Shown piece after piece: positions 45,245 to 54,089 of a stretch of 64,000 bases of DNA. The DNA comes from a virus. Each line of letters starts with the position of its first letter. Position 1 is the first letter of the stretch. The notes under the pieces are model-generated. The model worked only from the letters and a program-made list of their open reading frames with translations. It searched no databases and had not been told where the DNA came from. The position numbers were made by a program, and so were the translations under genes. The stretch covers positions 1-64,000 of the IMG/VR virus record IMGVR_UViG_3300046782_000218; one strand, written 5' to 3'.

Positions 45245-47959
45245 TCACATCCTAATGTGTGTTCCGCCAGCGGGCAAGGTGCGCGTAGCCAGCCGGTTAC
45301 CGATCTTGTTGACCAGGGCGTCCATGTCCCTGTCGGACATAACCTGAGATCCGCGAAGGTCAAGGTAAGTTACGTTTCCGCCACCTCCTGCTCCGCCGGA
45401 CAGAGCGGCCAGCGACGTGCCGGACATCCGGATGCTAGACCCAGACGCTTGTCCGGCTATAGCGTTGGTGACGTGGTGCATGGCCTGAGTGGCCAACGGG
45501 GCGTTGTCCATCATGCCTTTAGTAAGCATCTTGATGATTGTTCGGCCGCTCAGCTCGGGGCTGCCGCTACCGGAAAGCGGGCCTTCCTTGACTGGCGAGT
45601 GGGGCAGGTGGTTCCAAATGGTGCTAGCCACATTGCTGATGATGTCCTTCACCCCGCCGATCATAGACTTCATCCCGCCGATCAGGCCCTTGATGACGTT
45701 CTGGCCAGCGTCCCACAGCAGCGTACCGAACCCGGATGCGGCGTCCTTGATGGCGGTTACGGCGTTGCTCATGGCGTCGCTGGCCAGCTTCTTGAGGTCC
45801 TTCCAAGCCTTACCCCAGTGGCCGGTGATGACGTCCAGAACGACGGTGATGAAATCGCGGATGTAGTCCACCCAGAACTTAATCACGTTGCCGATGTTGG
45901 TCCAGATCATTTTGGTGGCGTCGCGGATGAAGTCCCACGTGGTTATGAAAGCCCGCTTCCAGATGGTCAGCATTGGCTTAAGCACCACGTTCCACCAGAC
46001 GGTAACTATCACCTTGCAATAGTCCCATAGTGCGTGCCAAACCTGCTTGACCTCGGACGCATTGGTCTTCCACCAGCTCTTGAACCCGTTCATGACGGAC
46101 CGCAGTTTGCCCATCACGTCGGTGGAGAACCACTGCACCACTGCGCCAACAGCTTGCCAAGCGCCCACGAACACGGTCTTCATGAACGTGCCGATATCGG
46201 CCAGGATGGTGCGGAAGGTGCTGAAATGTGTGTAGCAGTAGTACACGCCGAGGGCCAGGGCAGCGATGGCCAGGACTATCAGGCCCACCTCGCTGAACAG
46301 CACCGTGACCACGGCCGTGATGGCAGATATGGCCAAGGTGAGCACACCCAACGCTATCGCGCCGATCAGGATGTACCTGGTCAACGTCTGGTGCTTGGCG
46401 ATCCACTGTGTTAGCGGCACCAGCATTTTGGCCACCTCGCCGATGATCCGGGTAACCACCGGCAGCATCACGGTGCCCAGTTCCACACCTGCGTTGTGAA
46501 TGGCAGCCTTGGCCTGGTCCACCTTGAACCCCATGGTCTCCTGGATCTCTCCGAAGCCCTTGACGTCCTGGCCCGCCTTAGTGGTGGTGCCCGCCATCTG
46601 GTTGATGATGTCCTGAGTGGCGGCGAAGTTCTCACCCGTGGTTCCAAGTGCTGCGTTGGCACCCGCTGCGGTGCCGACCAGGTTCTTTAGTGCCGCCGCA
46701 AACTCGGGAGTGCCTTCCTTGCCCGCCTTGGTAGCTAGGGTGGACAGGTACTGCATCGCGTCGCTAAGGCCGTTAGGCCCGTGCAGCTTCTCCCGCAGTG
46801 TCTTGGTCGACCCACCGAACTGGTCTAGCGCCTTCTTCATGGTGTTGGTGGGGTTCAGCAGGGAACGCAGCGCCTGGGCCAAGTTCATGGCCGCTCGGCG
46901 CGCGGTGAAGCCGTGGTTGGTCATTTCGGCCAGGGTAGCGCCTGCGTCGTTGAAGCTGATGCCTGCAGCGCTGGCCGCCGGGATGATGCTAGCGAATGCG
47001 CCGGAGAATTCCTCCAGGTTGGTCTTACCGTGCGAGATGGCCACAACCATCTTGGAGGTGACGTCAGCCGCCGCACCCGCCTTGAGGTGGTAGTCAACCA
47101 GGACGTCGGTCAGTGCCTTGGACACGGTAGTGACGTCGGCACCCTCGGCCTTGGCGCCTTGAGATGCGGCCTTGAGGACCTCCAGGCCCTGTGCGGCGTG
47201 GTACCCGGCGGCCTCGACGTAATACATCGCCTTGGCTTCCTCGTTGGACGAGGTGGCCGTCTCGTTGGAGATGTCCAGCATGCCCTTGCGGACCAGCCCC
47301 AGCTTGCTCATCTGCTCGCCAGCGGAGGTCACCAAGCGGGTGGTGAGAGTCTGGTACTCGGTGGCGGCCTTGATCGACTCGTAGGTGATGGCAGCAGCTC
47401 CGGCAGCGACGAACAAGCTGCCCTTGTGTGCTGCAGACGCTGCCGCAACCATCCCGCGTTGTGCGCTGGCCAGCCGGGTAGAAGACGCTGCGGCGGCGTC
47501 GGTCCGGCCGGTGGCGGCGGTAACTGCAGCGGCCTGGCTGGTCTCAGCGTCTCGCAGCCCTCGGGCCGCTGCAGCGGCTTCCCGCTGAGCCACGTTGAAC
47601 CGGTTTATGGCAGCTACTTGGGCATTGAGTACCTCGGCGTCGGTTTGGCCGGACGCTGCCACCTGACGCTGAATGTTGATTAGCTGTAGTTCAGCCTCAG
47701 CTTGAGCCCGAGTGGCCGCCTCCAGTTTGGTTCTGGAAGCAGACACTCGGGCGTTGGCCACGTCGAGAGCGTCAGCGCCGGAGGCAGTCCGCAGCATGCT
47801 CTCGTCGATGATGGTTCCCGCTTCGGCCGCCGTGTCAGCGGTGGCTCTGGCGGTACCAGCGAAGTGCTGGAAGGACTCGTCTACCCGGCTCATTATCTCG
47901 GAGGCCCTGTCGCGGGCTTCCAGTACCGCCAGGATGGTGAATTCCTCAACCCCGGGCAT
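45245..47959 (-). CDS. Tail tape measure protein
   Basis: 904 residues. Long helical protein: coiled coil at 50-130, the TP901-type core (GLEVLKAASQGAKAEGADVT, FTARRAAMNLAQALRSLLNP, LGTTGENFAATQDIINQMAG), then hydrophobic segments (YILIGAIALGVLTLAISAIT and LIVLAIAALALGVYYCY). At about 1.5 angstrom per residue the tail would be roughly 135 nm long. Overlaps the end of the chaperone frame. Confidence 0.9.
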   Translation of the reverse strand: MPGVEEFTILAVLEARDRASEIMSRVDESFQHFAGTARATADTAAEAGTIIDESMLRTASGADALDVANARVSASRTKLEAATRAQAEAELQLINIQRQVAASGQTDAEVLNAQVAAINRFNVAQREAAAAARGLRDAETSQAAAVTAATGRTDAAAASSTRLASAQRGMVAAASAAHKGSLFVAAGAAAITYESIKAATEYQTLTTRLVTSAGEQMSKLGLVRKGMLDISNETATSSNEEAKAMYYVEAAGYHAAQGLEVLKAASQGAKAEGADVTTVSKALTDVLVDYHLKAGAAADVTSKMVVAISHGKTNLEEFSGAFASIIPAASAAGISFNDAGATLAEMTNHGFTARRAAMNLAQALRSLLNPTNTMKKALDQFGGSTKTLREKLHGPNGLSDAMQYLSTLATKAGKEGTPEFAAALKNLVGTAAGANAALGTTGENFAATQDIINQMAGTTTKAGQDVKGFGEIQETMGFKVDQAKAAIHNAGVELGTVMLPVVTRIIGEVAKMLVPLTQWIAKHQTLTRYILIGAIALGVLTLAISAITAVVTVLFSEVGLIVLAIAALALGVYYCYTHFSTFRTILADIGTFMKTVFVGAWQAVGAVVQWFSTDVMGKLRSVMNGFKSWWKTNASEVKQVWHALWDYCKVIVTVWWNVVLKPMLTIWKRAFITTWDFIRDATKMIWTNIGNVIKFWVDYIRDFITVVLDVITGHWGKAWKDLKKLASDAMSNAVTAIKDAASGFGTLLWDAGQNVIKGLIGGMKSMIGGVKDIISNVASTIWNHLPHSPVKEGPLSGSGSPELSGRTIIKMLTKGMMDNAPLATQAMHHVTNAIAGQASGSSIRMSGTSLAALSGGAGGGGNVTYLDLRGSQVMSDRDMDALVNKIGNRLATRTLPAGGTHIRM

Positions 47960-48549
47960 GTCCGGCTCCCTTGGGCTGCCTAGCCGCCTGCGCGGTTTCT
48001 TCCCTGGCGATCATTTCGATGTAAGTCAGATAATCCTCCACCTCTCGCCAGGGCCGTTTCAGCAGGTCGTCACGTCGTAGGCCGAGCTGCTTCCACAGTT
48101 CCCGTTCGAGCAAGAACGTGCCCAGCGATGACGGTGTGCCTTCCACCGTCGTTCCCATCCTGATGGTCGCCGACACCGCCATCAGGAAACTGACGCTTTT
48201 CCGGACCCGTGGCCGGTTTGTTGCTGTCGTTGATGATGGTGAACAGTCGGTCGAACTCGATGCCGGGCATGCGCTTGACGTTGGCCATCGTCACGTCCCA
48301 GACGGTGCCGTCTTCCTCGTCCAGGTTCCAGGCGATGATGGACGCCAACACCATCTCCTGACGGAACGTGGTGGTGTCCATTTCGATCTGGACACCTCGG
48401 TCGCCGTCCACGTGGCCGCTGGTCAGGGCCCTTTCCGCTTGTTCCTTGTCCCCCTGGGACAGTACCTCTCGGATCTCTACCCAGTACCCAGAACCCTCGG
48501 AGCCGATCGGAACCCTGCGGGTGCCGGAGTAGGCGGAAAGGAATCCCAT
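47946..48549 (-). CDS. Tail assembly chaperone, frameshifted long form
   Basis: The -1 frame relative to the 48070-48549 gene is open from about 48215 to 47946 and overlaps the tape measure start by 14 bases. It encodes LGTFLLERELWKQLGLRRDD and REVEDYLTYIEMIAREE, typical of the C-terminal chaperone part. The shift probably occurs at GGAAAAG (48196-48202), moving AAG to AAA. The downstream frame has no normal start of its own with a ribosome site, which supports frameshifting. Confidence 0.7.
48070..48549 (-). CDS. Tail assembly chaperone, short form
   Basis: 159 residues, ATG with AGAAGG. VEIREVLSQGDKEQAERAL, then a helix (TTTFRQEMVLASIIAWNL) and WDVTMANVKRMPGIEFDRLF are typical of the first chaperone. 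After the slip site the zero frame becomes low-complexity, so the functional product ends near residue 118. Confidence 0.75.
   Translation of the reverse strand: MGFLSAYSGTRRVPIGSEGSGYWVEIREVLSQGDKEQAERALTSGHVDGDRGVQIEMDTTTFRQEMVLASIIAWNLDEEDGTVWDVTMANVKRMPGIEFDRLFTIINDSNKPATGPEKRQFPDGGVGDHQDGNDGGRHTVIAGHVLARTGTVEAARPTT
48196..48202 (-). promoter_or_regulatory. Likely -1 frameshift site of the tail chaperones
   Basis: On the minus strand GGAAAAG, codons GAA-AAG in the zero frame. It lies near the start of the overlap between the two chaperone frames. Confidence 0.55.
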
Positions 48550-48562
48550 CGCAGCCTTCTTT

Positions 48563-49999
48563 CTAGTACGGGAGGTAAACGCTGTTGTTGATGATCGCGC
48601 GAATCGTGTACTGATTCGCGCCGCTGAGCGGGCGGCTGGCCTCGTAGGTGAGCGTGGACATGACCACGTCGTCGATCTTGAGATCGTTCGCGTACTTGCT
48701 CAAGGCGATCTGCGGCATCTGGATGTCGATGGTGCCGCCGTTGGCCGGGTGCACCAGGGTGAAGTCCAGGGCGCCCAGGGTGCCGTTGGCCATGCGGCTG
48801 AAGTCGCCGTAGGTGGCGTCGTTGAGGCTGTCGAACACCACATCGAGAGCGCCACTGGTGTGGATCGTGAGCGGGGTGATGAACGAGGGTCCGTGCTGGC
48901 CGGAGTAGGTGTACGTCTCCTTGAGCCCGTTGTCCACGCTGACACTGATGTTGCTGGCCTCAGTGCGCAGCGTGCCGTAGATGGACAGGTTGGCCTCGGC
49001 GAAGACGTAGGGCATCTCGTCGACTATGTTGATGCCGGTCGGGCTGCCCAGGATGGCCACCGACTGGCCGGAGATGTCCAGCGACATCTCCACGGCGGTG
49101 TTGCCTACGGGAGCCTTGAGGTCCCACTTGCCGACCTTACACCCGGCAAACTGGAGGGACTGAAACCCGCCGATGTTCTTCTCTACCGTCAGGGACGACA
49201 ACGTGTTGGCCTGCGTCACGGTGTGCGTGAACGGGGTCGACACAATGATGACCTGAGCTGCCGATGCGTGGTTGAACGTCAGCGGCGAGTCCAGGGTAAG
49301 TGTGTTGGTCACCACGTTGGTAACCTTGCGCACCTCGGACGTGATGCCGCCAGCCACCGTGTTGACGTCGATCTGGATGATCGTTCCGGTGACGATGCCG
49401 GTGGCCGAGGTGACATCGGCTGTGGACGTCGGAGCGGTTATCGGGGCCGACAGGGTGGTGGTGGTTCCCGTGACAGCCGGGTCCAGGGCGGCGTGCGCGT
49501 ATGTGAACGCGTCCGGCACCGTGACGACCGATCCGACCAGGTTGGAGATCAGCCGAGCTTCTCGGGTGCTGCCCGACCCGATGATGATCTCCTGGCCGAT
49601 GGCGAATCCGGTGGGAGACGTCAGCGTGGCGGTGAAGGTGCCAGCGGCTGCGGTTCCGGTGATCGTAGTAGACACCGGGGTGGTGATGGTGCCGTAGACG
49701 CCCCACCCGACAGCCGAGTCAGCGCCGATGGACGCTACGGTGACTTCCATGGCGTTGGACGGGAAGATCGGGCCGGTCACGGTGCCGGTGAACTTGGCCT
49801 CGCCGTACAGGTTGTAGATCTGCTTGTCTCGCACGCCCTGCATCAGCGCCGGAGAGAACCAACCGGGGTCCTCCTCCATGGTGTTGGACGCCATGGGCAG
49901 GAACGTGTTGGCCGCTATCGGAGTGCCGAAGGTTGTCTCCTTGGCGAATCCGGTGGCGGAAAGAGACCCGTACTTTTCCAGGCTCGTGGGGTATGCCAC
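48563..49999 (-). CDS. Major tail protein with inserted beta domains
   Basis: 478 residues, GTG with GAGGAGG. The N-terminal 100 and C-terminal 190 residues form the tail-tube fold (GSLSATGFAKETTFGTPIA; GFQSLQFAGCKVGKWDLKA). Residues about 105-280 are repeat-like beta segments (TGTAAAGTFTATLTSP, SATGIVTGTIIQIDV) that probably project from the tube. Usual tube proteins are 150-300 residues, so the insertion is large. Confidence 0.85.
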   Translation of the reverse strand: MAYPTSLEKYGSLSATGFAKETTFGTPIAANTFLPMASNTMEEDPGWFSPALMQGVRDKQIYNLYGEAKFTGTVTGPIFPSNAMEVTVASIGADSAVGWGVYGTITTPVSTTITGTAAAGTFTATLTSPTGFAIGQEIIIGSGSTREARLISNLVGSVVTVPDAFTYAHAALDPAVTGTTTTLSAPITAPTSTADVTSATGIVTGTIIQIDVNTVAGGITSEVRKVTNVVTNTLTLDSPLTFNHASAAQVIIVSTPFTHTVTQANTLSSLTVEKNIGGFQSLQFAGCKVGKWDLKAPVGNTAVEMSLDISGQSVAILGSPTGINIVDEMPYVFAEANLSIYGTLRTEASNISVSVDNGLKETYTYSGQHGPSFITPLTIHTSGALDVVFDSLNDATYGDFSRMANGTLGALDFTLVHPANGGTIDIQMPQIALSKYANDLKIDDVVMSTLTYEASRPLSGANQYTIRAIINNSVYLPY

Positions 50000-50007
50000 A
50001 GACCTCC

Positions 50008-50307
50008 TCAGCGGTCGATGTCGTCAGCAGAACCGCTGCTGTCGGTCTTGGCGGCTGGCCGCTTGCGGATGGGGGCGTCCCGGGGCGGGACGGGGGTCTC
50101 TGCGACCTCGGACGGCGTGGCGGGGCTCTCGGCCGTAGGCAGCTCTTCTAGGCCCTCGGTGCCCCCTTCTACGGCTTCTACGTCCGTCCGGTGTATCAGG
50201 CGATCAATGTCGTCATCAGACACCCAGAATTCCTGGCCGGGTTCGACGGTTCCTATCGGAGGCGAAAGGAACGTCACGGTTTTGTCTCCGGTGTACCTCA
50301 GCTTCAC
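50008..50307 (-). CDS. Small acidic head-tail region protein, 99 aa
   Basis: GTG 50307 follows GAAGGTGA. The N-terminus VKLRYTGDKTVTFLSPPIGT and GQEFWVSDDDIDRLIHR match a small beta-barrel found between connector and tail genes of actinophages. The C-terminal half is Pro/Glu/Arg-rich and probably disordered. Confidence 0.6.
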   Translation of the reverse strand: MKLRYTGDKTVTFLSPPIGTVEPGQEFWVSDDDIDRLIHRTDVEAVEGGTEGLEELPTAESPATPSEVAETPVPPRDAPIRKRPAAKTDSSGSADDIDR

Positions 50308-50311
50308 AGTG

Positions 50312-50770
50312 TCACCTTCTCCTGAACTCGGCCAGCATGGCATCTCGGTACTGCTGCCGAAGTGACGGCATCATCGGCATCATCGCTCTGCGCGGGAACG
50401 GATCGGGCCTGGTGCCCGGGTGATTAACCCGTTTGGCGAAACGGCCGTGGCCGTCCCTGCCCGTCCAGTGCAGCGCTTTGGCGCGTTTCGCTTCGATGAT
50501 GTGAGGAGGGGTGCCATTCAACACATATTTGGCGTATGGTACCGAGGTAGTGAAGATCACCGACACGCCGAGCATCGAATGGGACATGGTCCGATAGATG
50601 ATGCTGTCTCGCAGCCTACCACCCTCCGGACCAGGAGCCACGGGGGCAAACTGCTTGAGCACCATCCTGCTCCGAGGTGCAGCCTGATTGGCCCAGGTAA
50701 CGGCGGCTCGCTGCCACTTGAACCCGTGGATCGGGTTGTTTTCGGTTCCGGACACCATGACGCTGATCAT
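50312..50770 (-). CDS. HK97-gp10-like head-tail connector
   Basis: 152 residues, ATGA overlap. The segment LRDSIIYRTMSHSMLGVSVI, VPYAKYVLNGTPPHIIEAK and the basic tail match the gp10-type neck proteins. It would join head and tail. Confidence 0.7.
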   Translation of the reverse strand: MISVMVSGTENNPIHGFKWQRAAVTWANQAAPRSRMVLKQFAPVAPGPEGGRLRDSIIYRTMSHSMLGVSVIFTTSVPYAKYVLNGTPPHIIEAKRAKALHWTGRDGHGRFAKRVNHPGTRPDPFPRRAMMPMMPSLRQQYRDAMLAEFRRR

Positions 50771-51246
50771 ATCTGCACCGCCTCGTACACATCGAGCCCG
50801 ATCCTAGCAGTGTAATACAACATCCGGAGAGTGGACGGAGTACGTTCCGGCGGATATTCCAGCTCGAAGTCCTCGCCGATGGCCAGAATTTGCGACACCA
50901 CACCGGTTGTTGGGTCGGTGATGAACAGCGGCATCGTTGTCGTCCAAGTCTTGGTCATCACCGCATCAACAATCAGCGGGAATTCTTGATCGACGCTCGG
51001 CTCATCAGGCATCGTCTCCCACGACAGATAGACGTCAACCATCCAGTTCAGGCGTTTGAATCCGGGGCCGCGAGGAGCCGACTGCCGCATACCGCGAAGT
51101 CGGGCCCCGTAGATGTACGCCTTGGGTCGGTCGATGTCCTCGACGGTGGGGGGCGTGATGTACGCCTCCAAATTTCGGTCGAGAGCTGGAATGGGAAGGT
51201 CAGCCAACAGTGACTGCACGTATATCTGTACCGAGTTGAGCGGCAT
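50767..51246 (-). CDS. Tail terminator-like protein
   Basis: 159 residues, ATGA overlap. Position between connector and tail genes and a mixed alpha/beta pattern (RPKAYIYGARLRGMRQ, KRLNWMVDVYLSWE, EFPLIVDAVMTK) fit a tail terminator or tail completion protein. No unique motif. Confidence 0.55.
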   Translation of the reverse strand: MPLNSVQIYVQSLLADLPIPALDRNLEAYITPPTVEDIDRPKAYIYGARLRGMRQSAPRGPGFKRLNWMVDVYLSWETMPDEPSVDQEFPLIVDAVMTKTWTTTMPLFITDPTTGVVSQILAIGEDFELEYPPERTPSTLRMLYYTARIGLDVYEAVQI

Positions 51247-52232
51247 CAAATCACCCGCTTGTACGGCTTGAGCAGTTCCTTGTACTGATCCATCAGATCC
51301 TCGGTTCCGTGGCCGCCCACGGTTTGCGATCCAGGCAGGTTCTGAATCGACACCGACGTGATGCCCGCGTCGAGAGCCTGGGTAGTGGCCGCCAACGTGG
51401 CCGCCCAGATTACATCAGCCGGAAGGGACGACACCAGTACCGTAGCCGGGTTGCCTCCGTTGTGTCCGAACATCAGAGGTTCAGCCAACTGCAACGTTCC
51501 GGGACCGGCCGGAGCCGTTCCGCCACCATTGGGCAAAACCGTTGGGTTGGTGGCCGTTACAGATAGTACGTTTATCACCTCGGTGGATGATCCGTCGTAG
51601 ATGAACGCTGCGGCTCCCGTGAACCCAGTTACGTTGTCAACCGTCAGCGTCGTAGCTCCGGCCGTAGCATCGGACATAAGGCCGCTGTGAGGCCAGCCGT
51701 TGACGTACGAGCAGGCAAACCGGAAGCCGTTCCGCCCAAGAGTCCACCCGGCAAACCCTGGAGCAATGAGAATAGACTGACCACCGGCACCGCCAGAACC
51801 CGAGGGTACGTTAGACCCGTACACGCCGATCACTGGGTTTTCGATGTCGGTCATCGTCGGAGGAACTTGGTTCCACTGCCGAGGGAACGTGCCGTTGGGC
51901 GAAATCTGTACGGCCAACACCTCGGTAACAGGCCACCGGCTTAGCACCCATCGAATATTTCCGGTGCCCTGCTCCAAATTGATCCGAAAATCGCCCGGTC
52001 CGGATCGTTGCTCGTTATCGACCGTGGCTCTCAGCGCCTGGTTGCAGTATCCATCAACGATCGTCGTAGCTCGCCAGCAGATGTTCTGTTGTTCCGCCAA
52101 CTGGTCGGCTGTAGACGCCTTGGGAAACGGGATGATCGACCAGCTGATGCCTGTAGGAGCGTTGCTGATGATGTTGGGGGTTATGTAGGGAGTAGCGATA
52201 TACCCTCCTCCTTGGCCAGCCGCCGAGCGCAT
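51246..52232 (-). CDS. Head-tail connector protein (start uncertain)
   Basis: The stretch TPYITPNIISNAPTGISW at the N-terminus, then the helical ICWRATTIVDGYCNQ, is typical of actinophage head-to-tail connectors. ATG 52232 and ATG 52268 have no ribosome site and overlap the zinc-finger gene. A perfect AAGGAGGAGG lies seven bases before an ATC codon (52197-52199) at the point where homologous proteins would begin. An inserted beta region covers about residues 180-260. Confidence 0.7.
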   Translation of the reverse strand: MRSAAGQGGGYIATPYITPNIISNAPTGISWSIIPFPKASTADQLAEQQNICWRATTIVDGYCNQALRATVDNEQRSGPGDFRINLEQGTGNIRWVLSRWPVTEVLAVQISPNGTFPRQWNQVPPTMTDIENPVIGVYGSNVPSGSGGAGGQSILIAPGFAGWTLGRNGFRFACSYVNGWPHSGLMSDATAGATTLTVDNVTGFTGAAAFIYDGSSTEVINVLSVTATNPTVLPNGGGTAPAGPGTLQLAEPLMFGHNGGNPATVLVSSLPADVIWAATLAATTQALDAGITSVSIQNLPGSQTVGGHGTEDLMDQYKELLKPYKRVI

Positions 52233-52369
52233 TGAGAGCACAACCAGCGCTCGTTGGTCGAGTCCCATGTCCCGTGTCGGTCACAGAATGACGATCGGCA
52301 GCTATCGCAGTTCCCGACCGGAGGGCGTCCCCGTTGGGGGCACAACTTGCACGAATTCCGGCCCCTCAA
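52181..52369 (-). CDS. Zinc-finger protein, 62 aa, TTG start
   Basis: TTG 52369 lies seven bases after GGAGG. Three Cys pairs (CKLC, CDSC, CSQC) plus FCDRH give two zinc sites. It resembles small zinc fingers found among actinophage head genes. Its end overlaps the connector start. Confidence 0.6.
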   Translation of the reverse strand: MRGRNSCKLCPQRGRPPVGNCDSCRSSFCDRHGTWDSTNERWLCSQCARRLAKEEGISLLPT

Positions 52370-52388
52370 CGGGTCACCTCCTTCGGCG

Positions 52389-52928
52389 TCAGCTGCTGGC
52401 GGGAGGCTTGCGGGCAGGTGCTGCTGCCTTCTTGGCCGGAGCCGGTGCCTGCTTGACAAGGGGCGGGGTGTTGTCCGGCGCCACCAGCATCGACACGCCG
52501 CATTCCGGGCAGAACTTGGTGCCGGTCGGAACCACGTGGCCACTCGGGCACTCCTCGGTGGTGGGTCCGGTCTGACCCTGGAGAGTACCACCGGTCATGA
52601 TCTGAGCCAACTGCTCGATGGCCTTGGGAAGGTCGCCGAGCTTGGACAGCTCCTGAATGGCGTCATGGGTCGAGTTCTCTCGCTGACGCTTGCCTGCGCG
52701 CTGGTCGGATTCGCGCCGCATCTGCTCGTCGGGAGTCTCGGGGATGTCGTCCGGGTGCCCCGCCCAGTGCGGGTCACTGCGAAGGATGTCTTCGCAGGGG
52801 CCGCAGGTCAGAGCCCAGATCTTGTCAGGCGCACCCTCGCGTACGGGTCGGCTGTGAGTTTCTCCACAGCCTCCGTGCTGGGGCGAAATCGAAACGCCCA
52901 TCACGTCGCTACGAGCGTAAGCGGTCAT
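52389..52928 (-). CDS. Zinc-ribbon head-region protein, 179 aa
   Basis: ATG with GAGGTT. Cys residues at about 21, 42 and 45 (CGPC) and a C-terminal ribbon (CPSGHVVPTGTKFCPEC) give two sites. The helix in the middle (AIQELSKLGDLPKAIEQLAQ) and the Lys/Ala/Pro tail suggest an internal head or morphogenesis role. Function unknown. Confidence 0.6.
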   Translation of the reverse strand: MTAYARSDVMGVSISPQHGGCGETHSRPVREGAPDKIWALTCGPCEDILRSDPHWAGHPDDIPETPDEQMRRESDQRAGKRQRENSTHDAIQELSKLGDLPKAIEQLAQIMTGGTLQGQTGPTTEECPSGHVVPTGTKFCPECGVSMLVAPDNTPPLVKQAPAPAKKAAAPARKPPASS

Positions 52929-52958
52929 CGCAACCTCATTTTCCTACTTGTCAAGCGC

Positions 52959-53237
52959 TTAAACAGCGCGAGTCGGTTCCCCGCAGCGGGGGCAGATCTT
53001 GTTCCAGGCATTCCACAGCCGACCACACGGGTCGCACCGTTGGCCGTTCTTAGTTCCGAAAGAGACGGCACCCTTGGCCTCTACCAGGCCGGTAGACCCG
53101 AACTGGCCACGGTTGATAGCGGAAGCGTGACGGTCATCGACCGTAATCGATCCGCCGGGTCGAGACGCCGTGTACTTGGTGCCGTCCTTGCAGTCGAACC
53201 CAGAACAGCCGGGGGGTAGCTGAACCTTCACGCTCAC
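52959..53237 (-). CDS. Zinc-ribbon protein, 92 aa
   Basis: GTG with AAGGGAG. The first part (VQLPPGCSGFDCKDGTKYTA) is a short beta domain; the C-terminus has CDPCG and CPRCG. Proteins like this sit beside capsid genes in several actinophages; role unknown. Confidence 0.6.
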   Translation of the reverse strand: MSVKVQLPPGCSGFDCKDGTKYTASRPGGSITVDDRHASAINRGQFGSTGLVEAKGAVSFGTKNGQRCDPCGRLWNAWNKICPRCGEPTRAV

Positions 53238-53249
53238 TGCGCGACTCCC

Positions 53250-53543
53250 TTACTGTGCGGTTGATATGAACGCGCCGACCGGAGTCGGACCGGCAACCGA
53301 TCCGATGCCGTACAGGGTGACACCCTTGGAGCCTACGAAAGTGGTCAGAGTGACAGACTGGCCGCCCACTATGGGCGCTCCGTTGGCCGTGGTGACGTTG
53401 GCGGAGGTGCCTATGTACACGATGGTGGTGCTGGCTGCCCCTACGGTCAAGGTGACGCTGCTGGCCCCTGGAGGAACGTCGCAGATCTTGACGGCAGACG
53501 CCGTCACGGAAGCCTGATACGCGGTTATGGCCACGGAGGTCAT
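53250..53543 (-). CDS. Small head decoration-like protein, 97 aa
   Basis: ATGA overlap. Thr/Ser/Val-rich beta protein with pattern VTLTVGAASTTIVYIGTSAN, like one unit of the 53540-54025 and 54090-54410 proteins. Probably a head cement or fibre protein, by position and composition. Confidence 0.55.
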   Translation of the reverse strand: MTSVAITAYQASVTASAVKICDVPPGASSVTLTVGAASTTIVYIGTSANVTTANGAPIVGGQSVTLTTFVGSKGVTLYGIGSVAGPTPVGAFISTAQ

Positions 53544-54025
53544 ACCCCGCTGACCACGCGCACCGCGCCGTTGTTGGAAGCACTGAGCTGGCCGAAAGTT
53601 ACGCCGGTACCGTGGTCGAAAGCCAGAGCAGACACGACCACGCTAGTGCCAGTGGACCCAGCACCTACCGTGACCACCTCGGTGCTGTTACCGTCCTGGA
53701 CCACTACCACCATGCCGTTGGTGTAGCTTGCGCCGCCGGAAGCCACGGGGAGGGCGGTACCGGTGGCCACCACACTGCCGGACGTTACGCTGGTGGGAGC
53801 CTTGACTGCGCCTGCACCCGACACGGCGTAGATGGACTGCGCCACGGACGGCAGGCTGATCTCCTGGTTGGGCGCCAGGGGGAACCCGGTGGCCGACGTC
53901 ACACCGGTCTGACCGAGGTACACAGTCACCGGGCTGGTGTTGGTGATGATGAAGTTCTGGGCGTTCGCCTGCGGAGCAAAAACCAGAACCGGAGCCGTGC
54001 CGACCGTTGCGGTCGAGGTCGCCAT
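53540..54025 (-). CDS. Head decoration-like protein, 160 aa
   Basis: ATG 54025 with AAAGG. The segment NFIITNTSPVTVYLGQTGVT followed by GFPLAPNQEISLPSV matches the next upstream protein (LTIINTGTTTCFVGIAAVT, LRLAPGQQIVI). So these small beta proteins are related. Likely head surface or fibre proteins. Confidence 0.6.
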   Translation of the reverse strand: MATSTATVGTAPVLVFAPQANAQNFIITNTSPVTVYLGQTGVTSATGFPLAPNQEISLPSVAQSIYAVSGAGAVKAPTSVTSGSVVATGTALPVASGGASYTNGMVVVVQDGNSTEVVTVGAGSTGTSVVVSALAFDHGTGVTFGQLSASNNGAVRVVSGV

Positions 54026-54049
54026 ACTGTAGCCTTTCTTGGCCAACGC

Positions 54050-54074
54050 CCGACCCCCGCACACCAGGGGTCGG
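54050..54074 (-). terminator. Hairpin between decoration genes
   Basis: 8-bp perfect stem (54050-54057 with 54067-54074). Confidence 0.4.
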
Positions 54075-54089
54075 GCTGCTGCGGGCGGA

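Noticed and set aside
48749-50365. 538-aa plus-strand open frame
   Set aside because: Antisense shadow of the major tail protein; Gly/Arg/His-rich as expected for a shadow.
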